Positions 8,123-16,707 of a stretch of 64,000 bases of DNA are shown piece after piece. Position numbers and translations under genes: made by a program. The notes under the pieces were generated by a model. That model did no database searches and was not told the origin of the DNA. It was given only the letters and a program-made list of their open reading frames with translations. The DNA lies in NCBI GenBank assembly GCA_020426505.1, contig JAGQPX010000030.1, positions 1 to 64,000 of the forward strand. The letters are read 5' to 3'. The DNA comes from Planctomycetaceae bacterium. Its GTDB lineage: Bacteria > Planctomycetota > Planctomycetia > Planctomycetales > Planctomycetaceae. Positions within the stretch are counted from its first letter, which is position 1, and the number at the start of each line of letters is the position of its first letter.

Positions 8123-9799
8123 ATGGTTAGCCAACTTCTGAACGATCGAAACCGGACGACCTCGTTCATCATCGGGAGTCTGATCGCGATTCATGTCGCC
8201 TTTGGATTACACACAGCATCCCGCAAAACAATCACTCACGATGAAATCTGGCATCTGCCGATCGGCATCCTCAATCTGCAAAGCCGCGACTTTCACTTTG
8301 ACGATTTGAATCCTCCTCTGACCCGCATGTGGGCCGGACTTCCAGGATGGTTGATTGGTCCTGAAGTCGAGTCCGGCAAGGGCTCCAGTGACGTCGCCGG
8401 AAAGTACATCCGCCATCATCCGGGACATCGCACCTGGTACGTCTGTGGCCGGGCGTTCAACCTGATGTTGTCGGTGGCAACCATCCTCATCGCCTGTCGC
8501 TGGGCGTATGAATGGTTTGGAATGTCTGCTGCCCTGATGACGGCCCTGCTCGGCTGCACCGAGCCGAACGTACTCGCGCACAGCAGCCTGGTCACACCCG
8601 ATGCGGGTCTGATGCTGGGCTTCACCGCGACCTTATACGTCCTCTGTCGCTGGTGGAGTCAGCCGACTTGGAAGCTGGCCATCTTGACAGGCATCATCAC
8701 GGGACTCACTCAGGGGACCAAATTCACAGCGATTCTGCTGTATGCGGTGGTCGTTGTCGTCGGAGTCCTGGCGATCCTTCGTCCGCGAATTGCAGACGTA
8801 TCTCGTCGCAAGATCCTCCTGCAATGGCTGACGATCCTCCTGTTCAGCCTGATTGCCTGGAATGCGACCTACCTGTTTCGCGGAAGCGGTCGATCACTGG
8901 CAAGTTATTCGTTTCAAAGCCAATCGATGCGGACAATCCAAGGAGTGCTGAAGCCGGTCGAACAGTTCCCCGTGCCACTTCCCGAATCGTACATGACGGG
9001 CATCGATCGGCAGAAGTCCATTATGGAACAACAGCACCCGGTCTATCTCGACGGACAGTGGAGCCTCCACGGTTTCCGCTCGTACTTTCCACGAACCCTG
9101 CAATACAAGTTGAGTCACGTGCTGCAACTGCTCGTGCTCGTCGGCGTCGTGTTGTTACTGTTTCGTCGTCATCGGGCGTCTCGGATCGACATGCTCGTGT
9201 TATTGGGCCTGCCGTGTGCGCTACTGCTCGGCATTGCTTCGTTGTCGTCGATGCAACTCGGCGTCCGATACGTCCTACCTTTGATGCCGTTGTTGATTCT
9301 CATCGCGAGTTCCGTCGCTTGTTCCGTCACGGAGCGATCGCCGCTCATCAAGTGGGGACTGACATCGATCGTTGTTGTCGCCGCGTTCCTCCCACTTCGG
9401 CACCATCCTGACCATTTGGCGTACTTCAACGAGGCCGCCGGCGGGCGGATCGGTGGGCGATATCATCTGCTCGATTCCAATCTCGACTGGGGTCAGGACC
9501 TGCACATGGTTCGAGAGTTCATGACAACCAACGGACTCGACGAAATTGGCCTTGTCTACTTCGGTACGCTGCCGCCGGACATTCTCGGCATCGACTACCA
9601 TGTTTCTCCGGGTCGAAGTCCGGCACCGGGCTGGCACGCGGTGAGTGTCAACTTTGTGATGGGTCGGCCACACGTGGTCATCGAACCAGACGGCACGGGC
9701 CGACCGACCGACATCAATGAATTCGGCTACTTCCGCGGCTTCGAACCGGTCACCACGCTCGGCGGGTCGATCGACATTTATCACATCGAGAGCCGATGA
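8123..9799 (+). CDS. Membrane glycosyltransferase, family 39-like (PMT/ArnT fold)
   Basis: This protein of about 558 residues has a short N-terminal tail, one TM helix, and then a luminal loop with THDEIWHLPIG and DDLNPPLTRMWAG. The paired acidic residue and Pro-rich loop are the usual active-site region of GT-C enzymes that use polyprenyl-phosphate sugars. About nine further TM helices follow. The C-terminal soluble part includes AYFNEAAGG and LLDSNLDWGQD, which I recognise from planctomycete proteins of this family. It probably transfers a sugar to protein or lipid on the outer face of the cytoplasmic membrane; donor and acceptor are unknown. The start at 8123 is preferred to 8033 because the upstream 30 residues have no membrane character. 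Confidence 0.8.
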   Translation: MVSQLLNDRNRTTSFIIGSLIAIHVAFGLHTASRKTITHDEIWHLPIGILNLQSRDFHFDDLNPPLTRMWAGLPGWLIGPEVESGKGSSDVAGKYIRHHPGHRTWYVCGRAFNLMLSVATILIACRWAYEWFGMSAALMTALLGCTEPNVLAHSSLVTPDAGLMLGFTATLYVLCRWWSQPTWKLAILTGIITGLTQGTKFTAILLYAVVVVVGVLAILRPRIADVSRRKILLQWLTILLFSLIAWNATYLFRGSGRSLASYSFQSQSMRTIQGVLKPVEQFPVPLPESYMTGIDRQKSIMEQQHPVYLDGQWSLHGFRSYFPRTLQYKLSHVLQLLVLVGVVLLLFRRHRASRIDMLVLLGLPCALLLGIASLSSMQLGVRYVLPLMPLLILIASSVACSVTERSPLIKWGLTSIVVVAAFLPLRHHPDHLAYFNEAAGGRIGGRYHLLDSNLDWGQDLHMVREFMTTNGLDEIGLVYFGTLPPDILGIDYHVSPGRSPAPGWHAVSVNFVMGRPHVVIEPDGTGRPTDINEFGYFRGFEPVTTLGGSIDIYHIESR

Positions 9800-9956
9800 C
9801 AACAAGGTGCCGCCAACGAACGGACGCACTTTGGTGATCCTACGGCACCCGGCACGCTGTCGACTGGTTGAGACAGCGGGTAGACTGAGGGCTCGCGGCG
9901 ATTCGCGACCACGGGATGCATTTGAGACCTGATTTTAATTGAAGATTCGCGACGAA

Positions 9957-11024
9957 ATGGTGGATGGTCCGGACGCCAATGCTGCTGATGGAGTCGTGCC
10001 GAGACGGCGACGAGGCATGATGTGGGGGATCTATGCAGGGTATCTCGCCCTGCTGGTGTTCATCACGTACCGGGCAGCATTATGGCTGATGTACTCGGCT
10101 GACCCGATTGGACTCTCGACGGCGGTCGATCCTTACACCGTCTTCTATCCGGAGTTGTTCCGTCGTGGAATTCTCGATTCAGAGTCCGACGGAACGACAT
10201 ACCGGGTGCTCCTGCTCGGCGGCTCCGTTGCCGAGCAGACGGGCAAATTGCTCCAGCAGCAATTGTCGAAAAAGTTCGATCATCCGGTTCGAGTGTTCAA
10301 CGCGGCGAGCGCGGCTCATACGACTCGCGACAGCCTCAACAAACTGGAACACCTCGCCGACCACGGGACGCCGTTCGATTTGATCCTCGTCTATCACGGC
10401 ATCAACGATGTGAACCTGAACAGGTATCCGAAGGATCTCTTTCGCAACGACTATTCACATTCCGGATGGTACTACCGCTTTGATAGCATGCGCAAGAACC
10501 CCAAGATGTCGATGGGACGCATGCTCCGGGATACGTCTCAACGGATCGCGATGGCGTCTCACGATGAGAGTTACGATTGGGGCAACGACATCAAAACACC
10601 GCCCGCCTTCGAGGCTAACCTGCGAACCATGATCGAAATCGCTCAGCGGATGAATACACCCATCTTTCTGATGACCTTCGCGAATTACATCCCGGACAAC
10701 TACACAACAGAAGCGTTTCTCGCAGGTGAACTCGACTACGGGAAGGGAGAGTTCGGCCATCCGACCGAAGTGTGGGGGTGGACCGACAACGTCCGAAAGA
10801 CGATTGCGGCCCACAATGAGGCAGTGCGACGCGTCGCAGACGATCATCCGGAGATTCCCTTTGTCGACGTGCAATCACAGATCACTCAACCGTCGGATTT
10901 CTGTGACGTCTGCCATTTCACGCCGGCGGGGATTGAGCTGTTCGTCGAGATCGTGACCAACAAGATCATCGAATCAGACATCCCGCGCAAGCCCAGTCCA
11001 ACTGCTGCAACATCGACTCCGTGA
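9957..11024 (+). CDS. Membrane-anchored SGNH/GDSL-family hydrolase
   Basis: This protein of about 355 residues has one N-terminal TM helix (MMWGIYAGYLALLVFITY) and an extracytoplasmic SGNH-hydrolase domain. The three hallmark blocks are visible: LLLGGSVAE with the nucleophilic Ser, YHGINDVN with the oxyanion Gly/Asn, and DVCHFTPAG with the Asp-x-x-His pair. Enzymes of this fold remove acetyl or other ester groups from polysaccharides or lipids. It follows the glycosyltransferase gene on the same strand, which suggests joint work on an envelope glycan, though the 157-bp spacing leaves co-transcription open. The ATG at 9957 is used; a TTG at 9939 in frame would add six residues and neither has a clear ribosome site. 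Confidence 0.78.
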   Translation: MVDGPDANAADGVVPRRRRGMMWGIYAGYLALLVFITYRAALWLMYSADPIGLSTAVDPYTVFYPELFRRGILDSESDGTTYRVLLLGGSVAEQTGKLLQQQLSKKFDHPVRVFNAASAAHTTRDSLNKLEHLADHGTPFDLILVYHGINDVNLNRYPKDLFRNDYSHSGWYYRFDSMRKNPKMSMGRMLRDTSQRIAMASHDESYDWGNDIKTPPAFEANLRTMIEIAQRMNTPIFLMTFANYIPDNYTTEAFLAGELDYGKGEFGHPTEVWGWTDNVRKTIAAHNEAVRRVADDHPEIPFVDVQSQITQPSDFCDVCHFTPAGIELFVEIVTNKIIESDIPRKPSPTAATSTP

Positions 11025-11331
11025 ACTTCCTCCGCGTTCCTCGTCACCATGTCGGCTTGCGGTTTGGGCGGCACGCTCTTCTCCCTGCGGCGGTCGAGGA
11101 CGACCGGCTGCGGACATTCGCAATTGAGGGCGTTCGCAGGTGAGTTTGACGATTGTTCAAGATGTAACATCGGATGTCACAATTCCCACGCGGAATGATC
11201 GGAACAATCCTTAGCAAGGATGGCAATTGATGGTCCGGTGAGGCACTGTTGAGTCGGGTTGCCGCAAGAGTTGATCCGTTGATCGAGTCTCCGGCATTGC
11301 AAGATTGACCAACAGAAAGAGGGGATCGAAG
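11025..11331. other. Intergenic region, no gene seen
   Basis: This 307-bp stretch lies between the SGNH hydrolase and the Cys-rich protein. Short reading frames here have no start signals or recognisable product. It must contain the promoter of the Cys-rich gene, but no -35/-10 pair could be defended by eye. A ribosome site, AGAGGGGATCGAAG, ends the region. Confidence 0.5.
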
Positions 11332-11901
11332 ATGAGGAAGTATGCGATCATGTCAGCGTTCGGGCTGGCGCTCGTGGTGTGCACCGGCCAGCAAAGTGAA
11401 GCGGGTTGTCTGTTGGGTTGGCTCTTTCCCGGCTGCGGCGGTCCGCAAACCTGCTGTTATTCCGCGCCGCTGCCGTCCTGTTGCCCGACAACATGCGGCT
11501 ATGCCACCGGTTGCTCGACATGTGGAGTCGCAACCGGCTGTTCATCGTGCTACGGCGGATCTTCGTGCAACAGCTGCGCCTCGTACAGTGGCTGTTCCTC
11601 GTGCGGAGGTTGCTCGTCTTGCAGCGGATGCTCCTCCTGCGGGAGCTATGGGTCGGCCAGTCCCGGCTATTCGTCCCCCTGTGGTCCCGGTGGATGTGGC
11701 ATGACGTCCGTCACCTTGCCGAATGCGACAGTCATGTACGAAATGCCAGCCAGTCGTGGGTTCTTCAGCGTCGATGCTCCCCGATCCGCGGCGACCGTTC
11801 AGGCCGTGCCGCAATGGTCGGCCATTCCCGTCACTCAGACGATCGGTAGCCAATCCTCGTCGGCGAACTCCGGTTGGGAGCCGCTCGGAACCGTTCGCTG
11901 A
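11332..11901 (+). CDS. Small exported Cys/Ser/Gly-rich protein
   Basis: This 189-residue protein has a signal peptide (MRKYAIMSAFGLALVVCTG, cleavage near QQSEAG). The mature part has a low-complexity core (about residues 30-120) rich in Cys, Ser, Gly and Tyr, with repeating C-S-S-C-G, CSTCG and SYGS units. The C-terminal 60 residues are ordinary (TLPNATVMYEMPASRGFFSVDAP). The start at 11332 is set by AGAGGGG upstream and by the signal peptide. Paired cysteines suggest disulfide cross-linking in an envelope or surface layer, or metal binding; planctomycete walls contain Cys-rich proteins, so a structural role is a reasonable guess. I do not recognise a named family. The gene stands alone and ends at a strong terminator. 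Confidence 0.7.
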   Translation: MRKYAIMSAFGLALVVCTGQQSEAGCLLGWLFPGCGGPQTCCYSAPLPSCCPTTCGYATGCSTCGVATGCSSCYGGSSCNSCASYSGCSSCGGCSSCSGCSSCGSYGSASPGYSSPCGPGGCGMTSVTLPNATVMYEMPASRGFFSVDAPRSAATVQAVPQWSAIPVTQTIGSQSSSANSGWEPLGTVR

Positions 11902-11927
11902 TTCGCAACGCCCCTCACGTCATCAGT

Positions 11928-11975
11928 AAAAAACGCACGTCACCATCGCGGAGGTGACGTGCGTTTGTGTTTTTG
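11928..11975. terminator. Bidirectional rho-independent terminator
   Basis: A perfect 12-bp stem (ACGCACGTCACC at 11933-11944 with GGTGACGTGCGT at 11953-11964) encloses an 8-nt loop. It is preceded by an A run and followed by TTGTGTTTTT. It lies between two convergent genes, the Cys-rich protein (+) and glutathione peroxidase (-), and can stop transcription from both sides. It is the clearest terminator in the window. Confidence 0.85.
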
Positions 11976-12000
11976 TGGAAAGGTGTTGATCGACCGTCGG

Positions 12001-12558
12001 TCACTGGGCGAGTGCCGCTTCGATGTCCGAGATCACCGCAGGATCGTCGGGGCTGGTCTTGGTTCGATAGCGTGCCAGCACTTTGCCGTCCTTGGAAACG
12101 AGGAACTTCTCGAAGTTCCATTTGATGGCTCCCGTGTCTTCGAGGCCGGTCGCATCAGACGTCAGGAACTGATACAGGTCAGCGGCTTTCTTTCCGTTAA
12201 CGTCGATCTTGGAGAACATATCGAACTCGACGCCGTAGTTCTCGGTGCAGAACGAGGAAATCTCAGAATCGGTTCCCGGCTCCTGCTTGCCAAATTGATT
12301 GCACGGGAAGCCGACGACCGCCAGTCCCTGATCCTTGTACTTCGCGTGCAATGCCTGAAGCGGCTCGTACTGTGGCGTCGCACCACACTCGCTGGCCGTG
12401 TTGACGATCAGCAGGACTTTGCCTTCGTACTTCGACAGATCGACGTCAGCTCCGGCGAGCGACTTCATCGTCTGACTGTAAATTGGATGATCAGCAGCAC
12501 TCGCGGACGTAGACATCAGGGCTCCGGCGATGAAGGCAGAAAGAAAGATGCGGGACAT
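12001..12558 (-). CDS. Exported glutathione peroxidase-family thiol peroxidase
   Basis: This 185-residue protein has a signal peptide (about 1-22, ends SASAAD) followed by a complete glutathione-peroxidase domain. The peroxidatic residue is Cys58 (NTASECG), with the conserved Gln in GFPCNQFG and Trp-Asn in KWNFEKFL; it is a Cys, not selenocysteine, enzyme. A second Cys in FPCNQFG matches the position often used as the resolving cysteine in bacterial thioredoxin-dependent members. It reduces peroxides, here presumably in the periplasm. It converges on the Cys-rich protein gene through a shared terminator and is probably monocistronic. Confidence 0.92.
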   Translation of the reverse strand: MSRIFLSAFIAGALMSTSASAADHPIYSQTMKSLAGADVDLSKYEGKVLLIVNTASECGATPQYEPLQALHAKYKDQGLAVVGFPCNQFGKQEPGTDSEISSFCTENYGVEFDMFSKIDVNGKKAADLYQFLTSDATGLEDTGAIKWNFEKFLVSKDGKVLARYRTKTSPDDPAVISDIEAALAQ

Positions 12559-12716
12559 GGTCGTACCTCAGTGTGTAGGGAGTAGGGCGGGTGATGGAGG
12601 GCAGGTTCGCGTCGAACCATCAGTAGGGAGGGCCGTCAGTTCTGCCTTCCATCCTACCTCGCTCGCCATCAACACTCCAGCGAGCGCCAAACACGGTTTT
12701 CGGGGCCATTCCTGCC

Positions 12717-13610
12717 TTATGACAGAGCGTCGACCGCCGCTCTCGCGACCGACTCGCCCCACTCCTGCACAAAGTGGCCCGCGTCTGGAATCTCCATGAT
12801 CTCCGGCGCGTTTCGGATGTGCTTGCGGAGATGCTTCATCGCAGGGAGTCCAAGCACCGGGTCCTGCACACCGCAGGCGAGTAACGATTTTCCCTCCCAC
12901 TTCGTGCCGAACCACTCCCTCGCTTCTCGTGAGAGTGCTGCCCCTTCGACGTCGGGGTTGTCGGCGACCATTCTCGGCAATCGCCGTACCCCAGCCTTAT
13001 ACGTCGCATCGGGGAACGGCGCCGCGTACGCTTCCGCCTCCTCATCGGAGAGGACGGACGTGCTTCGCTGCATGAGTTTGGCGATGTCCAGATCGTGCTG
13101 GCTGTTGGCATACTCCCGCCATCGGAGGAAGCCTTCACCCAAAGGCACATCACCCGTATTGAACCCCGTGTTCATGGCCAACAGGCCTTGGAATCGGCTG
13201 GGAAACTCCATCGGTAATGTCAGCCCCAGCAACCCGCCCCAGTCCTGACACACGAGATTGATCCCGTTGAGGTCCAGTCGTTCAATGAGCCCGGTCAACG
13301 TGCCTCGATAAAAGTCGAATCCGTAGACCGCATCATCGACCGGCTTATCCGACCGACCGAACCCGAGGAAGTCGGGCGCGATCACCCGATCGCCGGCCTC
13401 GACAAACACGGGCAGCATCTTGCGGTACAGGTAACTCCACGTCGGCTGTCCATGCAGACACAGCCAGACGGTTGCCGCATCCCGCGACCCCTCGTCGAGG
13501 TAATGCACTCGCAATCCTTCGTATCCCGGGAGGTCATCGACGTAATGAGGCTTGAACGGATACCCAGGCAAGTCTGCAAAACGATCATCAGGCGTACGCA
13601 GCGACTTCAC
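12717..13610 (-). CDS. dhmA: Haloalkane dehalogenase (HLD-I type alpha/beta hydrolase)
   Basis: This 297-residue protein has the length and full motif set of subfamily I haloalkane dehalogenases. These are LHGQPTWSYLYRKM around the oxyanion hole, DFLGFGRSDKP, the nucleophile elbow QDWGG with Asp123 and halide-binding Trp124, an acidic residue in VQDPVLG, and the catalytic His in DAGHFVQEWGE. The family breaks carbon-halogen bonds by forming an ester on the nucleophilic Asp, giving an alcohol and halide. No signal peptide is present, so it is cytoplasmic. No alcohol or haloacid dehydrogenase gene is adjacent, so its natural substrate is open. The family is firm; dhmA is the usual symbol for this type rather than a tested identity. 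Confidence 0.85.
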   Translation of the reverse strand: MKSLRTPDDRFADLPGYPFKPHYVDDLPGYEGLRVHYLDEGSRDAATVWLCLHGQPTWSYLYRKMLPVFVEAGDRVIAPDFLGFGRSDKPVDDAVYGFDFYRGTLTGLIERLDLNGINLVCQDWGGLLGLTLPMEFPSRFQGLLAMNTGFNTGDVPLGEGFLRWREYANSQHDLDIAKLMQRSTSVLSDEEAEAYAAPFPDATYKAGVRRLPRMVADNPDVEGAALSREAREWFGTKWEGKSLLACGVQDPVLGLPAMKHLRKHIRNAPEIMEIPDAGHFVQEWGESVARAAVDALS

Positions 13611-13704
13611 GGGAGGACCTCATATGGCGTGGAAGGATTCCATGCCAGATTCTCCTTGCGCAGTGCGACAACGTCAAACGGGCAGAAGACATTGCCAAAG
13701 TGAG

Positions 13705-13772
13705 ACCACGGATTTCACGGATGACACGGATGGACTCAATCTTTATTTGCGTCATCCGCGGAATCCGTGGTT
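13705..13772. repeat. CCACGGAT-word dyad repeat, copy 1
   Basis: ACCACGGATTTCACGGATGACACGGATG forms the left side and CATCCGCGGAATCCGTGGTT the right. The arms are imperfect complements, and the left arm is a tandem of the word CACGGAT. Related copies occur at 16618-16695 and 59528-59617. It lies in the gap between the dehalogenase and methyltransferase-like genes. Confidence 0.75.
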
Positions 13773-13790
13773 AAACAGATTTCGACGTTC

Positions 13791-14435
13791 TCACTCGGGT
13801 GCGAAACGAATGCTGTCGTCCTTCACTGTCATCGACAGGTGGGGGCGATGTGATCGCACGAATTCTTGCAGTTCGTTGATCGACGGATACCCGTCGTCAT
13901 GACCGAAGCAGCGGGCATCATCAATGAGAATGACGTGACCATGATCCGGGGTGGCGAAGATGTGCCCCAGCTCTTCCCAGATGGGCGTGTCCTTCTCCCC
14001 CTGAGCCGTCACGCCTGCGGAGTAGTGGCCATCGAGCCAGAACAGCGTCGGCTGGTCAATCAACGGCATCAGTTTGCCAAGTTCGGTGCCACTGTCTCCC
14101 TGCAGCAGAGTGACTTGCGGCGTCCGAGCAAAGCGACGGCAACACGACTCGTACAAGGCCTCACTCAACTCAATCGAATAGATACGATCAAAGTCGTGCT
14201 TCATGGCCTCGACCATGTCGCCGTAGAATGTGCCCGTCTCGACGAGGATCGTCGTGCCGTGTCGCTCAGCGTGTTCACGAATGGCCCGCTGCTTAACGAT
14301 GTGCGGCGGCGGCAAGGGTCGCCCATTCGCCTCCCACTCGATACCCTCACGTTCCTGTTTGCGTCGCTTGATCCAGTTCCGCACCGGACGCAACACCGGA
14401 GCATGCGTCACCCGCCGTTTCACACCCACACTCAT
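13791..14435 (-). CDS. Class I SAM-dependent methyltransferase-like protein
   Basis: This protein of about 214 residues has a basic N-terminus (VKRRVTHAPVLRPVRNWIKRRKQE) followed by a Rossmann-like domain. Motif I is the variant VETGTFYGDM, then YSIELSEAL as motif II, LLQGDSG, and FWLDGHY and ILIDDARCF as later strands. This pattern fits the methyltransferase group found in glycan or small-molecule clusters; the substrate cannot be told. The start at 14435 is supported by an excellent ribosome site, AAGGAGGAGGTGCG; an upstream in-frame ATG at 14465 lacks one. It is not in an operon with its neighbours. Confidence 0.7.
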   Translation of the reverse strand: MSVGVKRRVTHAPVLRPVRNWIKRRKQEREGIEWEANGRPLPPPHIVKQRAIREHAERHGTTILVETGTFYGDMVEAMKHDFDRIYSIELSEALYESCCRRFARTPQVTLLQGDSGTELGKLMPLIDQPTLFWLDGHYSAGVTAQGEKDTPIWEELGHIFATPDHGHVILIDDARCFGHDDGYPSINELQEFVRSHRPHLSMTVKDDSIRFAPE

Positions 14436-14642
14436 CGCACCTCCTCCTTGAGACGATTCCGTCATGGCCCCCAGACGCGCGGTATTGAACCGTCAGGAGC
14501 GAATTGCGTCAAGACGAGAGATGCAAACCCTGCAAATACAGTGTATTACATCCCAAACCGAAATCCCTGATGTCGTTCAACAGCTGATCGGTGAGCTGGA
14601 CGCGAACGGACTACGGCCGCGTTCCGAGTGAACTTCAGGGTT

Positions 14643-14729
14643 GGGTGGCAGGGTCAGACCAACGGGATGGCCCTGTGATACAGCGTCATGACCCCGGGGC
14701 CATCCGCTTCGCTTCTGACCCCGCCACCC
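14643..14729. repeat. Long palindromic intergenic element, copy 1
   Basis: GGGTGGCAGGGTCAGA (14643-14658) pairs with TCTGACCCCGCCACCC (14714-14729), and an inner arm GATGGCCC pairs with GGGCCATC. The result is a near-complete hairpin of about 87 bp. Copies lie at 23003-23121 and 44294-44425. Outside the core, copies 1 and 2 also share the flank ATGAAACGGACCA.TGCACT. The 14436-14762 gap holds nothing else recognisable. Confidence 0.8.
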
Positions 14730-14762
14730 GAAAAATGAAACGGACCAATGCACTGAGTCGGC

Positions 14763-16550
14763 TCAATTGCCATCCAGCGGCAACCCAAACACGTGCAGCT
14801 CGCCCGTGTTCTTCTTGGGGAAGAATGACTCGTGCGGGCTTTCGCTGAAGAGGGTGTTGCCGGTGCCGACGTAGACTCGACCGCGAGAGACCGAGGGGCC
14901 GCTCCAGACCGGGCCGAGGTCGATCTCTTTAAGTAACTCCCCCGTCTCAGCATTGAGGGCGAGGAGTTTGCCGCTGGCGGTCGTCGTGCAGTAGACGACG
15001 CCGCCTGCGAGTGCGAGACCGGAGGCGATCGGGTCACCGACATCGTGATAGACCGCGAGCGGAGCGGGGCCGCCGATGGTCTCGATCTTTGGTCGCTCAT
15101 GCCGCCAGAGTTCTTCTCGCGTATCCGCACTGATGCAGACGACTCGACCAGCGACCGGAGGGCCGCCGCTTTTCAGCTTGCGACTCGATCCGCCGATCAA
15201 GTCGATGCCGTTGGTGAAGACGTGTTGGCCATCGGTCGCACAGCCGGTTTGAATGCCGCCGATCGCACTCGGCAATGCGATGGTGCGTGGATCGGGTGAC
15301 GGCGTCAGCGGCGAATCGGGAGGTCCGGTGTAAATGGGTGTCTGTGCCGTGATCTCACCGGTCGCAGCGTTCAGGACGTAGTAACCGCCATTCTTGCAAC
15401 CGGCTCCGACGACCTTGGTCGGCTGACCATCAATGTCAATCGTGTAAAGCTTGGGCGTGTCGCCGATCGACTGATCCTTGTAGAGCTTCGTTTTCGGGTC
15501 ATACACCGCCATGAAGTTCGTCCACACATCGTGCGGGTTGATCTGCGTGCTCCACTTGGTCGAACCGTCCTGCACATCGATCGCGAAGATCGCACATGAC
15601 TCATCGGTGGCGTACCGCGGGTCGTCCTCGGTCGGCCTGCGGGGTGACGTGTTGACATCCGTTCCGAAGAACAGCGAACCGGACTCCGCATCAAATGACG
15701 GTGTGCTCCAGATCGAGCTGGTCCCCGGTCCATAGTAGAAGGTGTAGGTTCCTTGCAGATCGGTCAGCTTGATCGGCGGATCGAGCGGCTGTGGCTTCTC
15801 GCCGAGGTTGAACTTCCACAGCAGTTCGCCCGTCGCCGGATCGATGGCCAGCACAAAGCCACGACCGCTGCTGCCTCGATAGAAGTCGAACCCGGCAATG
15901 AGTTGTTCGAGCGCTCCGCCGGCTGCAATCACCTTGCCATCCGCGAGAATGGGCGAGGCCATCAGCATGTTGAGCGGATGAGCATCCGGAAAGTCTTCAC
16001 TTCGTGTGTTGAGATACCATCGTTCTGCACCCGTCTCACGATCAAGCCCGACCACACAGCCGGCCGTATCCGCAAAGCAGACGAGGTCTCCCGTCACCAG
16101 GGCCGAGGCAAGCACCCCCCCCAGTTGAGAGGTTCGCCTGAGCTTCCCGGTCAGCGGAACGTCGCCTCCTCTCGGAGCATCATGCAGATCATCAATGACC
16201 GGGTTGCGATACTTCCAGATCAGTTCGCCATCACGGGAGAGTTTGTAGAACGCCGGGTCAGTCGTTGTGCCGAAGTACACCTCGCCATCAACCACGACAG
16301 GAGTCGCATGAATGACGCCGATGGTCTCGTCCGAACCTTCAGGCGGGTACCGCCAGTGTTCGACGAGTTGATCCACATTCTCAGCCGTCAACGTGGACTC
16401 AGCCGAGTTGTACCGTGTACCAATGACGTCCCGATTGTACATCGGCCAGTCATTGTCGCTTGATGTGGGTGGCTCTGCGACTGCACTGACACAGCAGAAG
16501 CCGATCGTCAATAGCGACCACACGATCCGAGAGCTGTGAATGTGTCTCAT
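14763..16550 (-). CDS. Exported PQQ-type beta-propeller protein (quinoprotein-like)
   Basis: This 595-residue protein has a signal peptide (about 1-26, cleaved near AVAEPP) and an eight-bladed propeller built of PQQ repeats (LDRETGAERW, IDPATGELLWKF, IDVQDGSTKW, LNAATGEI, LNAETGELL). N-terminal DWPMYNRDVIGTRYN is the standard opening of quinoprotein alcohol dehydrogenase-like proteins. I do not see the adjacent Cys pair that contacts PQQ in methanol dehydrogenase, so cofactor binding is uncertain and it may be a propeller of BamB type or a sugar or alcohol dehydrogenase. It is periplasmic. The next gene upstream on the strand, an endonuclease/phosphatase, is separated by a repeat, so they are probably independent units. 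Confidence 0.8.
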   Translation of the reverse strand: MRHIHSSRIVWSLLTIGFCCVSAVAEPPTSSDNDWPMYNRDVIGTRYNSAESTLTAENVDQLVEHWRYPPEGSDETIGVIHATPVVVDGEVYFGTTTDPAFYKLSRDGELIWKYRNPVIDDLHDAPRGGDVPLTGKLRRTSQLGGVLASALVTGDLVCFADTAGCVVGLDRETGAERWYLNTRSEDFPDAHPLNMLMASPILADGKVIAAGGALEQLIAGFDFYRGSSGRGFVLAIDPATGELLWKFNLGEKPQPLDPPIKLTDLQGTYTFYYGPGTSSIWSTPSFDAESGSLFFGTDVNTSPRRPTEDDPRYATDESCAIFAIDVQDGSTKWSTQINPHDVWTNFMAVYDPKTKLYKDQSIGDTPKLYTIDIDGQPTKVVGAGCKNGGYYVLNAATGEITAQTPIYTGPPDSPLTPSPDPRTIALPSAIGGIQTGCATDGQHVFTNGIDLIGGSSRKLKSGGPPVAGRVVCISADTREELWRHERPKIETIGGPAPLAVYHDVGDPIASGLALAGGVVYCTTTASGKLLALNAETGELLKEIDLGPVWSGPSVSRGRVYVGTGNTLFSESPHESFFPKKNTGELHVFGLPLDGN

Positions 16551-16617
16551 GGGCGACAGTTCGAGTGCGGGGAAGAAAGATCGAACGAACTTACCCTATC
16601 AAGCCGAACTCAGAAGG

Positions 16618-16695
16618 ACCACGGATTACACAGATTGCACGGATGAAGGTCTCAGCCACCGAAAAGAATCCGTGCCATCCGTGAAATCCGTGGTT
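16618..16695. repeat. CCACGGAT-word dyad repeat, copy 2
   Basis: ACCACGGATTACACAGATTGCACGG is on the left and CCGTGCCATCCGTGAAATCCGTGGTT on the right, forming an imperfect hairpin. It fills most of the 157-bp gap between the PQQ propeller and endonuclease genes. It shares words with the copies at 13705 and 59528. Confidence 0.75.
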
Positions 16696-16707
16696 CAACC
16701 TCGTCGG

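Noticed and set aside
14643-14729. Insertion sequence remnant
   Set aside because: No transposase fragment or target duplication is visible; the element is only an inverted repeat of about 90 bases.
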